A stretch of 64,000 bases of DNA from the NCBI RefSeq assembly GCF_033242265.1, contig NZ_BTFW01000001.1, positions 3,183,001 to 3,247,000 on the forward strand. Reading direction: 5' to 3'. This DNA is from Novosphingobium sp. IK01 (lineage in GTDB: Bacteria; Pseudomonadota; Alphaproteobacteria; Sphingomonadales; Sphingomonadaceae). Numbering within the stretch: the stretch's first letter is position 1; each line of letters opens with the position of its first letter. Under the pieces are notes generated by a model. The model ran no database searches, had not been told where the DNA came from, and saw only the letters and a program-made list of their open reading frames with translations. The position numbers and the translations under genes are program-made. Shown one piece after another: positions 35,875-44,781 of the stretch.

Positions 35875-36873
35875 ATGACGGTTTCCGCGATCACGCCCGA
35901 CAGCCTTTCCCTCATCGGCAATACCCCGCTCGTGCGCCTCAAGGGGCCCAGCGAGGCGGCGGGTGCCGACATCTTCGGCAAGTGCGAATTTGCCAATCCC
36001 GGCGCCTCGGTCAAGGACCGCGCGGCGCTGTGGATCGTGCGCGATGCCGAGGAACGCGGCGCGCTTCAGCCGGGCGGGACCATCGTCGAGGGAACCGCCG
36101 GGAACACCGGGATCGGTCTGGCGCTGGTCGCCAATGCGCTGGGCTACAAGAGCGTGATCGTCATGCCCGAGACCCAGTCGCGCGAGAAGATGGACACGCT
36201 GCGCGCGCTGCGCGCCGAACTCGTGCTCGTGCCGGCCGCGCCGTTTTCGAACCCCAACCACTTCGTCCACACCTCGCGCCGGATTGCCGAGGAAACGCCC
36301 GGCGCGGTCTGGGCCAACCAGTTCGACAACATCGCCAATCGCCGCGCCCATATCGAGAGCACGGCCCCCGAAATCTGGGCCCAGATGGAAGGCCGGATCG
36401 ACGGCTTCATCTGTGCGGCGGGCACCGGCGGCACGATTGCGGGCACGGGCATGGGCCTCAAGGCCTTTGACGAAAAGATCACCGTGGGCCTTGCCGATCC
36501 GCACGGCGCGGCGCTCTACAACTATTACGCCCATGGCGAACTCAAGGCCGAGGGTTCCTCGGTCGCCGAAGGCATCGGGCAGGGCAGGATCACCGCCAAC
36601 CTCGAAGGCGCGCCGATCGACACGCCGTTCCGCATCTCCGATCAGGAAGGCCTCTACTGGGTCGAGCGCCTGCTTGCCGAGGAAGGTCTGTGCCTGGGCC
36701 TGTCGAGCGGGATCAACGTGGCAGGCGCGGTGGCGCTGGCCAAGGCGCTCGGGCCGGGATCGCGGGTCGCCACGATCCTGTGCGACACGGGCTTCCGCTA
36801 TCTCTCCTCGCTTTACAATCCGGCCTGGCTCAAGGCCAAGGGGCTCCCGGTGTTCCCCTGGCTTGAGCAATAA
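35875..36873 (+). CDS. cysK: Cysteine synthase (O-acetylserine sulfhydrylase family)
   Basis: A 332-aa fold-type II PLP enzyme that replaces the acetyl group of O-acetylserine with sulfide. The PLP lysine is K47 in NPGASVKDRAALW; the phosphate-binding loop is GTAGNTGIGLAL and AGTGGTIAGTG is the second conserved loop. The C-terminal tail (LYNPAWLKAKGLPVFPWLEQ) is extended relative to E. coli CysK, and a cystathionine beta-synthase-like specificity is possible. A 62-base gap separates it from ccmB. Confidence 0.88.
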   Translation: MTVSAITPDSLSLIGNTPLVRLKGPSEAAGADIFGKCEFANPGASVKDRAALWIVRDAEERGALQPGGTIVEGTAGNTGIGLALVANALGYKSVIVMPETQSREKMDTLRALRAELVLVPAAPFSNPNHFVHTSRRIAEETPGAVWANQFDNIANRRAHIESTAPEIWAQMEGRIDGFICAAGTGGTIAGTGMGLKAFDEKITVGLADPHGAALYNYYAHGELKAEGSSVAEGIGQGRITANLEGAPIDTPFRISDQEGLYWVERLLAEEGLCLGLSSGINVAGAVALAKALGPGSRVATILCDTGFRYLSSLYNPAWLKAKGLPVFPWLEQ

Positions 36874-36896
36874 GCGCAATCGACTATAGTCGCGCG

Positions 36897-37286
36897 ATGG
36901 CGCTTCTGGGTTTTCAACGTGATCGCAATCGTGGTGGCAAGGGCCCTGCGCTGCGCGGGCAGGGGGTAACCCCGGTGGAGCCCGTGCACCATGTGCGCCC
37001 TTCCTCGCGCGAGATGCGCGCCCAGGCGGTCCACCGCCTTCAGGTTGGCCTGTTCGGGCTGGGCGCCATCCTCCTGCTGATCAGCCTTGCCAACGTGATC
37101 ATGGAGCGCGCGGAGCTGATCTCGCGCGCCGCGGCGCTCGACCCCACGGCCGAAGCCAGCGCCACCACGGAAACCGCCAACGACCCGCTGGTCGACATGG
37201 GGGTCGCGCCCGAACTGCCGGTCGGTGGCGGTTCGGCCCAGCAGCAGCAGCAGCCGCAGCCGCAGCAACCTTCCCAGCAGCAATAA
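36897..37286 (+). CDS. Hypothetical single-pass membrane protein with Gln-rich tail
   Basis: A 129-aa protein. The N-terminus is basic, one hydrophobic helix spans about residues 50-68 (VGLFGLGAILLLISLANVIM), and the tail is Gln/Pro-rich (SAQQQQQPQPQQPSQQQ) encoded by CAG-type triplet repeats. I know no function. It lies 23 bases after cysK, so it may be co-transcribed. The repeat tract could vary in length between strains. Confidence 0.7.
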   Translation: MALLGFQRDRNRGGKGPALRGQGVTPVEPVHHVRPSSREMRAQAVHRLQVGLFGLGAILLLISLANVIMERAELISRAAALDPTAEASATTETANDPLVDMGVAPELPVGGGSAQQQQQPQPQQPSQQQ

Positions 37287-37769
37287 AGGGCCTGCGTCCG
37301 CGCGCCTGCCGTCACCGGTTGGAGTCGGGGCGGCCTGTCTTCGCGCGACCATTGCTGTGCCAGATTGGCACAGCAGCGATTCTTATCGCGAATCATCCCG
37401 ACAGGGCCGACCGACGCGGGAATGGGGCGGCGGTGAAACGGGGTGGTTCGGGCCATTTGCGGGAAAATACGGGATCAACCGGATCGGATGCGTCTCTGAT
37501 TCGGGAAATGGCGGAAAACTGCGGGTTTCAGGCTGGAACAATGTATGAACGGTGCTAGGGGCAGGGTCTGCGAAATATGAAAAATGGCAAAAGAATCAGG
37601 TTATGACCGCATCTTCCCGCAATTTCCCCTTTCCGCCCTGGTACTCCCGCGATAGATTGTTCGCATAGGGACAAGCTTGTCATGTCGCATCCGCGGGGGA
37701 TGGCACGGTTGGTGTGTGCGCCAATCGCGACGGGAAGCTGTTGTCCGGCGGGCAAGGTGGTGACGGGAC
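37287..37769. promoter_or_regulatory. Leader region upstream of the dcw cluster
   Basis: No gene is supported in these 483 bases. Contents: a perfect inverted repeat TGCTGTGCCA-GAT-TGGCACAGCA at 37353-37375; GANTC motifs at 37378, 37390, 37498 and 37593; CGGGAA at 37417, 37460 and 37502; a 12-bp palindrome GACAAGCTTGTC at 37670-37681; and the first of two TGRCGGGA units at 37761. It probably holds the dcw promoter(s), but no single -35/-10 pair is convincing. Confidence 0.55.
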
Positions 37770-37780
37770 GTGGCGGGAGC
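37761..37780 (+). promoter_or_regulatory. Tandem 10-bp repeats overlapping the mraZ start (possible MraZ boxes)
   Basis: TGACGGGACG followed directly by TGGCGGGAGC. The two 10-bp units share TGRCGGGA. MraZ is known to bind tandem TGGGA-type repeats at 10-bp spacing upstream of its own gene, so these are candidate autoregulatory boxes. The second unit includes the GTG start codon. Confidence 0.45.
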
Positions 37781-38270
37781 ACCGTCAAACTACTGGGGGC
37801 AGGGCTTTTCGCCGCGAGGCGAGAAGAACCGTTTCGTTCTGCCTGCCGATTTCCGCGCCACCGTGAAGGATGCCTCGCAGGGACAGCGCCTGCTCTGCCT
37901 TGACCGCCACCACAAGTTCCCCTGCCTCACCGGCTTCGGGCTCTCCCGCGTCGAAACCTTTCCTGCCCGCATCGCCCGCGAAGAGGAAATGGCCTTCAAG
38001 CGTGGCGAGGATTTCGACCCCGATACCCGTGCCGCCCAGCTTTATGGTTTCCTGCGTGCCAGTTTTGACGAATCCGGACGTTTCATCCTTCCCGACCATC
38101 TGGCCGAGCAGGCGCGCGTGAGCGACGCCCTCTATTTCCACGGCGGCGGTGAATTTTTCACGATCTGGTCGCCTGAAGTCCTGTTCGAAATGGACAGCGG
38201 CTGGGACAGCGCCAAGGCGACCTGTCGCGCGCTGCTGGCCGAAGCAGCCCAGAAGGGGAAGCGCAAGTGA
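37770..38270 (+). CDS. mraZ: Transcriptional regulator MraZ
   Basis: A 166-aa double-SpoVT/AbrB-fold regulator at the head of the dcw cluster. The GTG start gives [29 protein letters not shown]; the second repeat includes [29 protein letters not shown]. MraZ represses its own operon and controls cell-division genes. Its stop overlaps the rsmH start (GTGA). Confidence 0.92.
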   Translation: MAGAPSNYWGQGFSPRGEKNRFVLPADFRATVKDASQGQRLLCLDRHHKFPCLTGFGLSRVETFPARIAREEEMAFKRGEDFDPDTRAAQLYGFLRASFDESGRFILPDHLAEQARVSDALYFHGGGEFFTIWSPEVLFEMDSGWDSAKATCRALLAEAAQKGKRK

Positions 38271-39250
38271 CCGCCGCTGACACGTCAGCCCCGCACATTC
38301 CCGTCCTCCTCGACGAGGTGATGGAGGCGCTCGCCCCTGGGCCCGGCGACGTGATCGTCGATGGCACCTTTGGTGCGGGCGGCTATACCCGGCGCATCCT
38401 GTCGACCGGCGCGCGCGTCCATGCCTTCGATCGCGATCCCGACGCGATTGCCGCGGGCCGCCTCTGGCCCGAGACGCAAAAGAGCGATCCGGGGAGCGAG
38501 CCGGTGCTGGTGCTCCATCCGCGCCGGTTTTCCGAAATGGCGGCGGCGATGGCGCAGGCGGGCGTCGACAAGGTGCAGGGCGTGGTGCTCGATATCGGGG
38601 TCAGCTCGATGCAGCTCGACCAGCGCGAGCGCGGCTTTGCCTTTTCCAGCGACGGCCCGCTCGACATGCGGATGTCGCAGGACGGCATGAGCGCGGCCGA
38701 TTTCCTCAACGAGGCCGACGAGGCCGAAATCGCCGACGTGCTCTATCTCTATGGCGAGGAGCGCCAGTCGCGCCGGATCGCGCGGGCCATCGTGGCGGCC
38801 CGTCCGCTGACCACCACCGGCCAGTTTGCCGCCGTGGTGCGCAAGGCGCTCGGCTATCGGCCCGGCGCGCCCAAAGACCCGGCGACGCGCTCGTTCCAGG
38901 CCGTGCGCATCCATGTGAACGGCGAGCTGGACGAGCTGCGCACCGCGCTCGAAGCCGCCGAAGGCCTGCTGGCACCGGGCGGGCGCCTCGTCGTGGTCAG
39001 CTTCCACAGTCTGGAAGACCGCATCGTCAAGCAGTTCCTGCGCGAAGCAGCCGGCGCGACGCCTGCCGGTTCGCGCCACCTTCCGCCACAGGCTGCGGCT
39101 TTTGCGGCAGTTTTCGACAAGCCTTCGGGGGCGATCCGTCCGGGGGCAGAGGAGGAGGCGCGCAACCCGCGTGCCCGCTCCGCCACCTTGCGCTGGGCGC
39201 GGCGAAGTGCCGCCCCCGCGCGCGTGCCTGCCGGGAGAGTGTCGGCATGA
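38267..39250 (+). CDS. rsmH: 16S rRNA m4C1402 methyltransferase RsmH (MraW)
   Basis: A 327-aa SAM-dependent methyltransferase acting on C1402 of 16S rRNA in the ribosome decoding site. The start [20 protein letters not shown], the SAM loop [14 protein letters not shown] and the [20 protein letters not shown] motif are diagnostic. It starts at a GTG overlapping the mraZ stop and overlaps the FtsL-like gene by 4 bases. Confidence 0.96.
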   Translation: MTAADTSAPHIPVLLDEVMEALAPGPGDVIVDGTFGAGGYTRRILSTGARVHAFDRDPDAIAAGRLWPETQKSDPGSEPVLVLHPRRFSEMAAAMAQAGVDKVQGVVLDIGVSSMQLDQRERGFAFSSDGPLDMRMSQDGMSAADFLNEADEAEIADVLYLYGEERQSRRIARAIVAARPLTTTGQFAAVVRKALGYRPGAPKDPATRSFQAVRIHVNGELDELRTALEAAEGLLAPGGRLVVVSFHSLEDRIVKQFLREAAGATPAGSRHLPPQAAAFAAVFDKPSGAIRPGAEEEARNPRARSATLRWARRSAAPARVPAGRVSA

Positions 39251-40071
39251 TCCTGTCTGCCCAGCGCCTGCGTTCGATCGGTTGGCTTGCCCTGCTCGCG
39301 GTATGCGGGGCGGCGGTCATGGTGCTTTCGTTCCGGGTCAATGCCTTGCGCAGCCAGGTTCACCGCGCCGAGGGGCAGATCGTCGCGCTCAAGCAGCAGA
39401 AGATGTATCTTGAGACCGAGTTCGAGACGCGCGCCAACCAGCAGCAGCTCAAGGCCTGGAACGACCTCGAATTCGGCTATGTCGCGCCCACGGCGGGCCA
39501 GTATCTCGAAAACGAGCGCCAGTTGGCCGCGCTCAGCAAGCCTGCCGATCCCGGTGCCCCCGCGCCGATCCGGGTGGCGAGCGTGGATGACACGGTGATC
39601 GCTCCGGCGGCTTTTCCCGAACTGTCTGGCAGCACGCAGGCCAAGGGGCTGGCCCGGGCCGAAAACGGCGCTGTGCGCAAGCTGGCCGAAACCCACGAGG
39701 CCGAGCCGGTCTCGCATGGCGCGGATGCCAGGGATGCAGACCTCGGGCCGGGCCGCCCGCGTGCGCTCGACCATGCGCAGGAAACGGCGACCCTTGCCGA
39801 AAAGCTGGGCACGATTCGCCCTGCGTCAGCGCGCAAGGATGAGGCGCGCGCGTCTGAAAAGACCGCTGCGAAAAAGGCGCATCCGGCCTCCCGCGACGAA
39901 AAGGGCGAAAAGCGCGCCCATTCGGCCCCGGCCCATGCGGCAACGGTGGAGAAGGCCCACCCCAAGCCTTCCCGCGAATCCGCCCGCCCGACTAAGGGCG
40001 AAAAGAAGGACGCCCGCTCGGGCGGCGAGCACAAGTCGGCCCGCAAGGCAGGAGTGAAAACGAACCGGTGA
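39247..40071 (+). CDS. ftsL: FtsL-like cell division protein with long basic tail
   Basis: A 274-aa bitopic protein. One membrane helix (~12-30) is followed by a short coiled coil ([20 protein letters not shown]) and the FtsL-like motif [19 protein letters not shown]. From about residue 90 an Ala/Lys/Glu/His-rich, probably disordered tail runs to the end, far longer than the ~120-aa E. coli FtsL. Position between rsmH and ftsI defines it as FtsL. Sequence conservation is low, as usual. It overlaps both neighbours by 4 bases. Confidence 0.8.
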   Translation: MILSAQRLRSIGWLALLAVCGAAVMVLSFRVNALRSQVHRAEGQIVALKQQKMYLETEFETRANQQQLKAWNDLEFGYVAPTAGQYLENERQLAALSKPADPGAPAPIRVASVDDTVIAPAAFPELSGSTQAKGLARAENGAVRKLAETHEAEPVSHGADARDADLGPGRPRALDHAQETATLAEKLGTIRPASARKDEARASEKTAAKKAHPASRDEKGEKRAHSAPAHAATVEKAHPKPSRESARPTKGEKKDARSGGEHKSARKAGVKTNR

Positions 40072-41807
40072 ACCAGCTGAGCGCCTCGGCTGTCATTGCC
40101 TCTGGCCGTGGCCAGTTGGCCACCGTGCGCCAGCGTTCGCTGGTGACGGCCAAGAAGCGCGTGCTGCTGGTGGCCGTGGGGTTCGTGTTCCTGACGCTGA
40201 CCGCGCTGGTCCGCATCGCCCAGCTCGGGCTGTTCGAGCAGGCGCCTGATCGCGGCTCGCTGGCCGATGCGCTGCTGCCCCCGCGCGGCGAGATCACCGA
40301 CCGCAATGGCGTGGCGCTGGCCCGCGCGTTCCCGTCCTATTCGCTGTGGTTCAATCCCAAGGCGCTGGGCGCGGCGGGCTCGCCGCTGGTCAAGACGCCC
40401 GAGGAAGTGGCCCATGCGCTCGTCCAGATTTTCCCCGACGCCGATTACAAGGATCTGGTCGCGCGGTTGAAGTCGGGCCGGGGCAGCTACTTGCGCAAGC
40501 GCGTCCTGCCCGAGGAAGCCAACCGAGTCTTCGCGCTGGGCGAGCCCGCGCTCGAATTCCCGCGCGAGAACCAGCGCTATTATCCGCAAGGCTCGCTTGC
40601 GGCCAATGTGCTGGGCTATGTCGACGAAGAGGGCAAGGGCCATGTCGGCATGGAGCAGGTGCTCGAACCGCGCCTGCTCGACCCGGCGCGGCGCGGCGAA
40701 CCGGTGGAACTCTCGATCGACGCGCGCGCGCAAGGGGCGCTCGAAGACGAACTGGCGCGCGGCATGGCCGAGACCGAGGCCAAGGGCGCGGCAGGGATCG
40801 TGCTCGATGTCGATTCGGGCGAGGTCATCGCCATGGCTTCGCTCCCGTCCTTCAATCCCAACCGTTCCGACCGCGCATTCAACGATCTGGTGTTCAACCG
40901 CGTGTCGAACCAGGTCTACGAGCTGGGCTCGGCCTTCAAGCCGATCACCATCGCCTCGGCCATCGACGCGGGCGTGGTGACCGACCTGTCGGTGCGCTAT
41001 CCGGCCACCCCGCTCCATATCGCGGGGCGCACGATCCACGACAGCCACGCGTTCGGGGCCTCGCTCAACGTGCCCGAGGCGCTGATCCATTCGTCCAACA
41101 TCGTGACCGCGCAAGTGGCCGACAAGCTGGGTGGCCCGGCCCTGCGGCGCACGATGATCGCGCTGGGGATGAACCGGCGCCCGACCATCGAGCTGCCCGC
41201 GCGCGGCTTCCCGATCTTCCCGCGCGGCGAGAACAAGGCAGGCGACTGGAGCCGGATCACCACGATGACGGTCAGCTATGGCCACGGCATCGCGGTCACC
41301 CCGCTCCATCTGGCCTGTGCCTATGCCGCGCTCGTCAATGGCGGGATCTGGCGTCCGGCCACGCTGTTCAAGCTCGATCCCTCGCGCATTCCCGAGGGCG
41401 TGCGCGTGTTCAAGGCCTCGACCAGCGCGCGCCTGCGCCAGCTTTTGCGCATGATCGTGGTCGACGGGACGGGCCGCAAGGCCGATGCGCCCGGCTTCCG
41501 TGTCGGCGGCAAGACCGGCTCGGCGGAAAAGTCGGCGGCGGGCGGCTATCGCAAGACCTCGCTGGTGGCGACTTTTGCCGCTGCCTTCCCGATGGACAAG
41601 CCGCGCTACGTGGTCATCGCCATGCTCGACGAACCCCATGGCACGGCGGCCACGTCGGGCCAGCGCACGGCGGGCTGGAACGCGGCGCCCATCGTGGGCC
41701 GCGTGGTGCCGCGCATCGGGCCGCTGCTCGGCGTCGTTCCCGATGCCAGCCGCGACGTGGATATTTCCGACCTTTCGCCGCTGATCGGCAATGGAGATGG
41801 TGAATGA
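40068..41807 (+). CDS. ftsI: Septal peptidoglycan transpeptidase FtsI (PBP3)
   Basis: A 579-aa class B penicillin-binding protein. An N-terminal membrane anchor (~30-50) is followed by the pedestal, RGEITDRNGVALA, and the transpeptidase domain. Motifs: S288-x-x-K291 in ELGSAFKPIT, SSN in IHSSNIV and KTG in GGKTGSAEK. It cross-links septal peptidoglycan with FtsW. The GTG start overlaps the ftsL stop. Confidence 0.95.
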   Translation: MNQLSASAVIASGRGQLATVRQRSLVTAKKRVLLVAVGFVFLTLTALVRIAQLGLFEQAPDRGSLADALLPPRGEITDRNGVALARAFPSYSLWFNPKALGAAGSPLVKTPEEVAHALVQIFPDADYKDLVARLKSGRGSYLRKRVLPEEANRVFALGEPALEFPRENQRYYPQGSLAANVLGYVDEEGKGHVGMEQVLEPRLLDPARRGEPVELSIDARAQGALEDELARGMAETEAKGAAGIVLDVDSGEVIAMASLPSFNPNRSDRAFNDLVFNRVSNQVYELGSAFKPITIASAIDAGVVTDLSVRYPATPLHIAGRTIHDSHAFGASLNVPEALIHSSNIVTAQVADKLGGPALRRTMIALGMNRRPTIELPARGFPIFPRGENKAGDWSRITTMTVSYGHGIAVTPLHLACAYAALVNGGIWRPATLFKLDPSRIPEGVRVFKASTSARLRQLLRMIVVDGTGRKADAPGFRVGGKTGSAEKSAAGGYRKTSLVATFAAAFPMDKPRYVVIAMLDEPHGTAATSGQRTAGWNAAPIVGRVVPRIGPLLGVVPDASRDVDISDLSPLIGNGDGE

Positions 41808-43273
41808 ATCTGGGTTTGATGGCCAAAGTGGCCGGTCTTGAGCTGGGGGCGCAGGCCGACGGCATCAATGTGACCGGCTTTGCCATCGACAATCGCAAAG
41901 TCGCGCCGGGCACCGTGTTCGGGGCCTTTCCGGGCAGTCAGGTCAATGGCGAGGATTTCATTCCCGCCGCGATTGCCGCGGGCGCGGTGGCCGTCGTCGC
42001 GCGGCCCCAGGCCGTGGTCGAGGGCGCGCTTCACATCGCCAGCGATGAGCCCCGCCGCCTGTTCGCCCATCTGGCCGCGCCCTTCTTCGAGCCGATGCCC
42101 GATGTGGTGGTGGCCGTCACCGGTACCAACGGCAAGACCTCGTGCGTGGAGATGGTGCGCCAGCTCTGGCATGTGGCGGGTTTTTCGGCGGCCTCGATCG
42201 GCACGCTCGGGGTGACGACGGCGCAGGAAAGCGTTTCGACCGGGCTCACCACGCCTGACATCGTGACGTTCCTTTCGAACCTCCACGGCCTCGCGCGCGA
42301 GGGGGTTTCCCATGTCGCCTACGAGGCGTCGAGCCATGGCCTTTCGCAGTTCCGCAACGAAGGGCCGCGCGTTGTCGCCGGGGCCTTCACCAACCTGAGC
42401 CGCGACCATCTCGATTATCACGCCACGATGGAGGCCTATTTCGCCGCCAAGATGCGCCTGTTCGACGAAGTGGTCGGGGATGGCGGTACGGCGGTGATCT
42501 GGGCGGACGACGCGTGGAGCGAGGCGGCCATCGGCCATGCGCGTGCGCGCGGGCTCAAGCTGATGACCGTGGGCGGGAAGGGCGAGACGATCCGCCTGCT
42601 CTCGCGCACGCCCACGCAACTCGGGCAGGTGCTCGAACTCGAATGCGAAGGCGCCGTTCGCAAGGTGACCCTGCCGCTGATCGGGGCCTATCAGGCGGCC
42701 AATGCGCTGGTCGCGGCGGGGCTGGTGATCGCCAGTGGCGGCGATGGCGCGCGCACGCTCGATGCGCTCGGGCGGCTCGCGCCGGTCCGCGGGCGGCTCG
42801 AACGCGCGGCGATCAACCGCGCGGGCGCGCCGGTCTATGTCGATTATGCCCATACCCCCGACGCGATCGAGGCGGCGATTGCCGCGCTGCGCCCGCATGT
42901 CGGCGGACGGCTGATCACCGTGCTGGGCGCCGGGGGCGACCGCGACAGTGGCAAGCGCGGGCCGATGGGCGCTGCGGCCTGCGCCGGTTCGGACATGGTC
43001 ATCGTGACCGACGACAACCCGCGCGGCGAAGACGCCGGGCTGATCCGCGCTGCCGTCATGGCCGGATGCACGATTGCCAGCGACGTGCGCGAAGTGGCCG
43101 GACGCCGCGCCGCGATTGCCGCCGCCGTGAGCGCGGCAGGCGCGGGCGACATCGTGCTGGTGGCGGGCAAGGGGCATGAACAGGGCCAGATCGTGGGCCG
43201 TGGCGAAGCGATGCGGGTGCTGCCGTTCGACGACGTGCAGGTGGCTCGCGAATGCGTGGGAGAACTGACCTGA
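41804..43273 (+). CDS. murE: UDP-MurNAc-tripeptide synthetase MurE (meso-DAP type)
   Basis: A 489-aa Mur ligase adding meso-diaminopimelate to UDP-MurNAc-L-Ala-D-Glu. ATP loop GTNGKTSCVEMV, and the DAP-specific motif DNPRGED near residue 404 distinguishes it from Lys-adding enzymes. The ATGA overlap couples it to ftsI, and murF starts at its stop (TGATG). Confidence 0.95.
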   Translation: MNLGLMAKVAGLELGAQADGINVTGFAIDNRKVAPGTVFGAFPGSQVNGEDFIPAAIAAGAVAVVARPQAVVEGALHIASDEPRRLFAHLAAPFFEPMPDVVVAVTGTNGKTSCVEMVRQLWHVAGFSAASIGTLGVTTAQESVSTGLTTPDIVTFLSNLHGLAREGVSHVAYEASSHGLSQFRNEGPRVVAGAFTNLSRDHLDYHATMEAYFAAKMRLFDEVVGDGGTAVIWADDAWSEAAIGHARARGLKLMTVGGKGETIRLLSRTPTQLGQVLELECEGAVRKVTLPLIGAYQAANALVAAGLVIASGGDGARTLDALGRLAPVRGRLERAAINRAGAPVYVDYAHTPDAIEAAIAALRPHVGGRLITVLGAGGDRDSGKRGPMGAAACAGSDMVIVTDDNPRGEDAGLIRAAVMAGCTIASDVREVAGRRAAIAAAVSAAGAGDIVLVAGKGHEQGQIVGRGEAMRVLPFDDVQVARECVGELT

Positions 43274-44781
43274 TGAGCGCAACCGCCGCCCTGCTCGCCT
43301 GGCCGGTCGAGGCCGAGGACGATACCCCGCTGGCGCTCTGGCGCGCGGAGGAGATCGCGCGGGCAACCGGCGGGCGCGCTTCGGCGCCGTTCGAAGTGGG
43401 CGGGGTGGCGTTCGACAGCCGCGAGGTGATGGCCGGTGACCTGTTCCTGGCCCTGCGCGGCGAAAGTGCGGACGGCCACCGCTTTGTCGAGGGGGCGTTT
43501 GGCCGGGGCGCGGCGGGCGCGCTGGTCGAGACGCCGGTGCTTCATCCGCACGTTCTGGTCGAGGATACGACCGCCGCGCTCGATGCGCTGGCGCGCGCGG
43601 CGCGCGCGCGCGTGGCCCCCGAGGCGCGGATCGTCGGGGTGACAGGATCGGCGGGCAAGACCTCGGTCAAGGAGGCGCTGTTCGCCGCGCTCGACCGCGC
43701 CAGCCGGGGCCGCGCGCATCGCTCGGTCAAGAGCTACAACAACCATGTCGGCGTGCCGCTCAGCCTCGCGCGGATGCCCGCGCGCACGCGCTTTGGCGTG
43801 TTCGAGATGGGCATGAACCACGCGGGCGAACTGGCTGCGCTCACCCGCCTCGTGCGCCCGCATGTGGCGATCGTCACCACCATCGCGCCCGCGCACATCG
43901 GGCATTTTTCGGGCGAGGCGGCCATTGCGCAGGCCAAGGCCGAAATCTTCGAGGGGCTGGAGCCGGGCGGGGTGGCGATCATTCCGGCCGACAGCCCCCA
44001 TTTTGCGCTTCTGCGCGAGGCTGCGCTGGCCCACACCGGGCCACACGGCGGACGGGTGGTTTCGTTCGGGCGCAGCGATCATGCTGATGTGCGGCTGCTC
44101 GATTCGGTTCCCGCCAGCAGCGGCGGCTCGCTGGTGACGGCCCAGCTTGGCGGGTTCGGCGATGGCGCTGACGCGGGCAAGCTGTGCTACACGGTCGCCC
44201 CTCCCGGCGATCACTGGGTGATCAATTCGCTCGCGGTCATGGCCGCCGTGCGTGCGGTGGGCGGCGATCTGGGCGCGGCGGGGCTTGCGCTGGCGGAAAT
44301 GGAAGGGCTGGCCGGGCGCGGCGCGCGCCACCAGGTGCCCGCGCAAGATGGCGACGGCAGCGGCACGGCCCTGCTCATCGACGAAAGCTACAATGCCAAT
44401 CCGGCCTCGATGGCGGTGACCATCGCCGGTCTTGGCGCCACGCCTGCCACGCGCCGCATCGCGGTGCTGGGCGCGATGCGTGAACTGGGCGCCGACGAGG
44501 ATCGCTATCACGCCGAGCTGGCTGCGCCGCTGCTGGCCGCGCGGATCGATCATGTCGTTCTGGTCGGCGCGGAAATGGCGGCACTGGCGCGGGCCTTGGG
44601 GAAAAACGACGCGCCCTCGCTTGCCGCAGGGCCGCAAGTCTATCATGTGCAAACGAGTGCCGAGGCCGCCGACATGCTCGCCCGGATCGGCATTGCAGGC
44701 GGCGACGCCATCCTCGTCAAAGGTTCAAATTCGGTAGGCCTGGGCGCGCTGGTCAAGGCGCTGGTCTCCAAGGAACGGTGA
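43273..44781 (+). CDS. murF: UDP-MurNAc-pentapeptide synthetase MurF
   Basis: A 502-aa Mur ligase adding D-Ala-D-Ala. ATP loop GSAGKTSVKEAL, NNHVGVPLSLAR and the nucleotide segment DESYNANPASM are typical of MurF. The extended N-terminus (LLAWPVEAEDDTPLALWRAEE) is slightly longer than in E. coli. The start ATG overlaps the murE stop by 1 base (TGATG). mraY starts directly after its stop codon with no gap. Confidence 0.95.
   Translation: MSATAALLAWPVEAEDDTPLALWRAEEIARATGGRASAPFEVGGVAFDSREVMAGDLFLALRGESADGHRFVEGAFGRGAAGALVETPVLHPHVLVEDTTAALDALARAARARVAPEARIVGVTGSAGKTSVKEALFAALDRASRGRAHRSVKSYNNHVGVPLSLARMPARTRFGVFEMGMNHAGELAALTRLVRPHVAIVTTIAPAHIGHFSGEAAIAQAKAEIFEGLEPGGVAIIPADSPHFALLREAALAHTGPHGGRVVSFGRSDHADVRLLDSVPASSGGSLVTAQLGGFGDGADAGKLCYTVAPPGDHWVINSLAVMAAVRAVGGDLGAAGLALAEMEGLAGRGARHQVPAQDGDGSGTALLIDESYNANPASMAVTIAGLGATPATRRIAVLGAMRELGADEDRYHAELAAPLLAARIDHVVLVGAEMAALARALGKNDAPSLAAGPQVYHVQTSAEAADMLARIGIAGGDAILVKGSNSVGLGALVKALVSKER

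Noticed and set aside
37231..37283. CAG-type triplet repeats at the end of the 129-aa membrane protein as a CRISPR or phase-variable array
   Set aside because: Simple in-frame Gln codons, too short and irregular for either; kept only as a note in the gene entry.
37287..37769. Possible RNase P RNA (rnpB), often near mraZ in alphaproteobacteria
   Set aside because: The conserved GAGGAAAGTCC and ACAGAA-type elements are absent on both strands.
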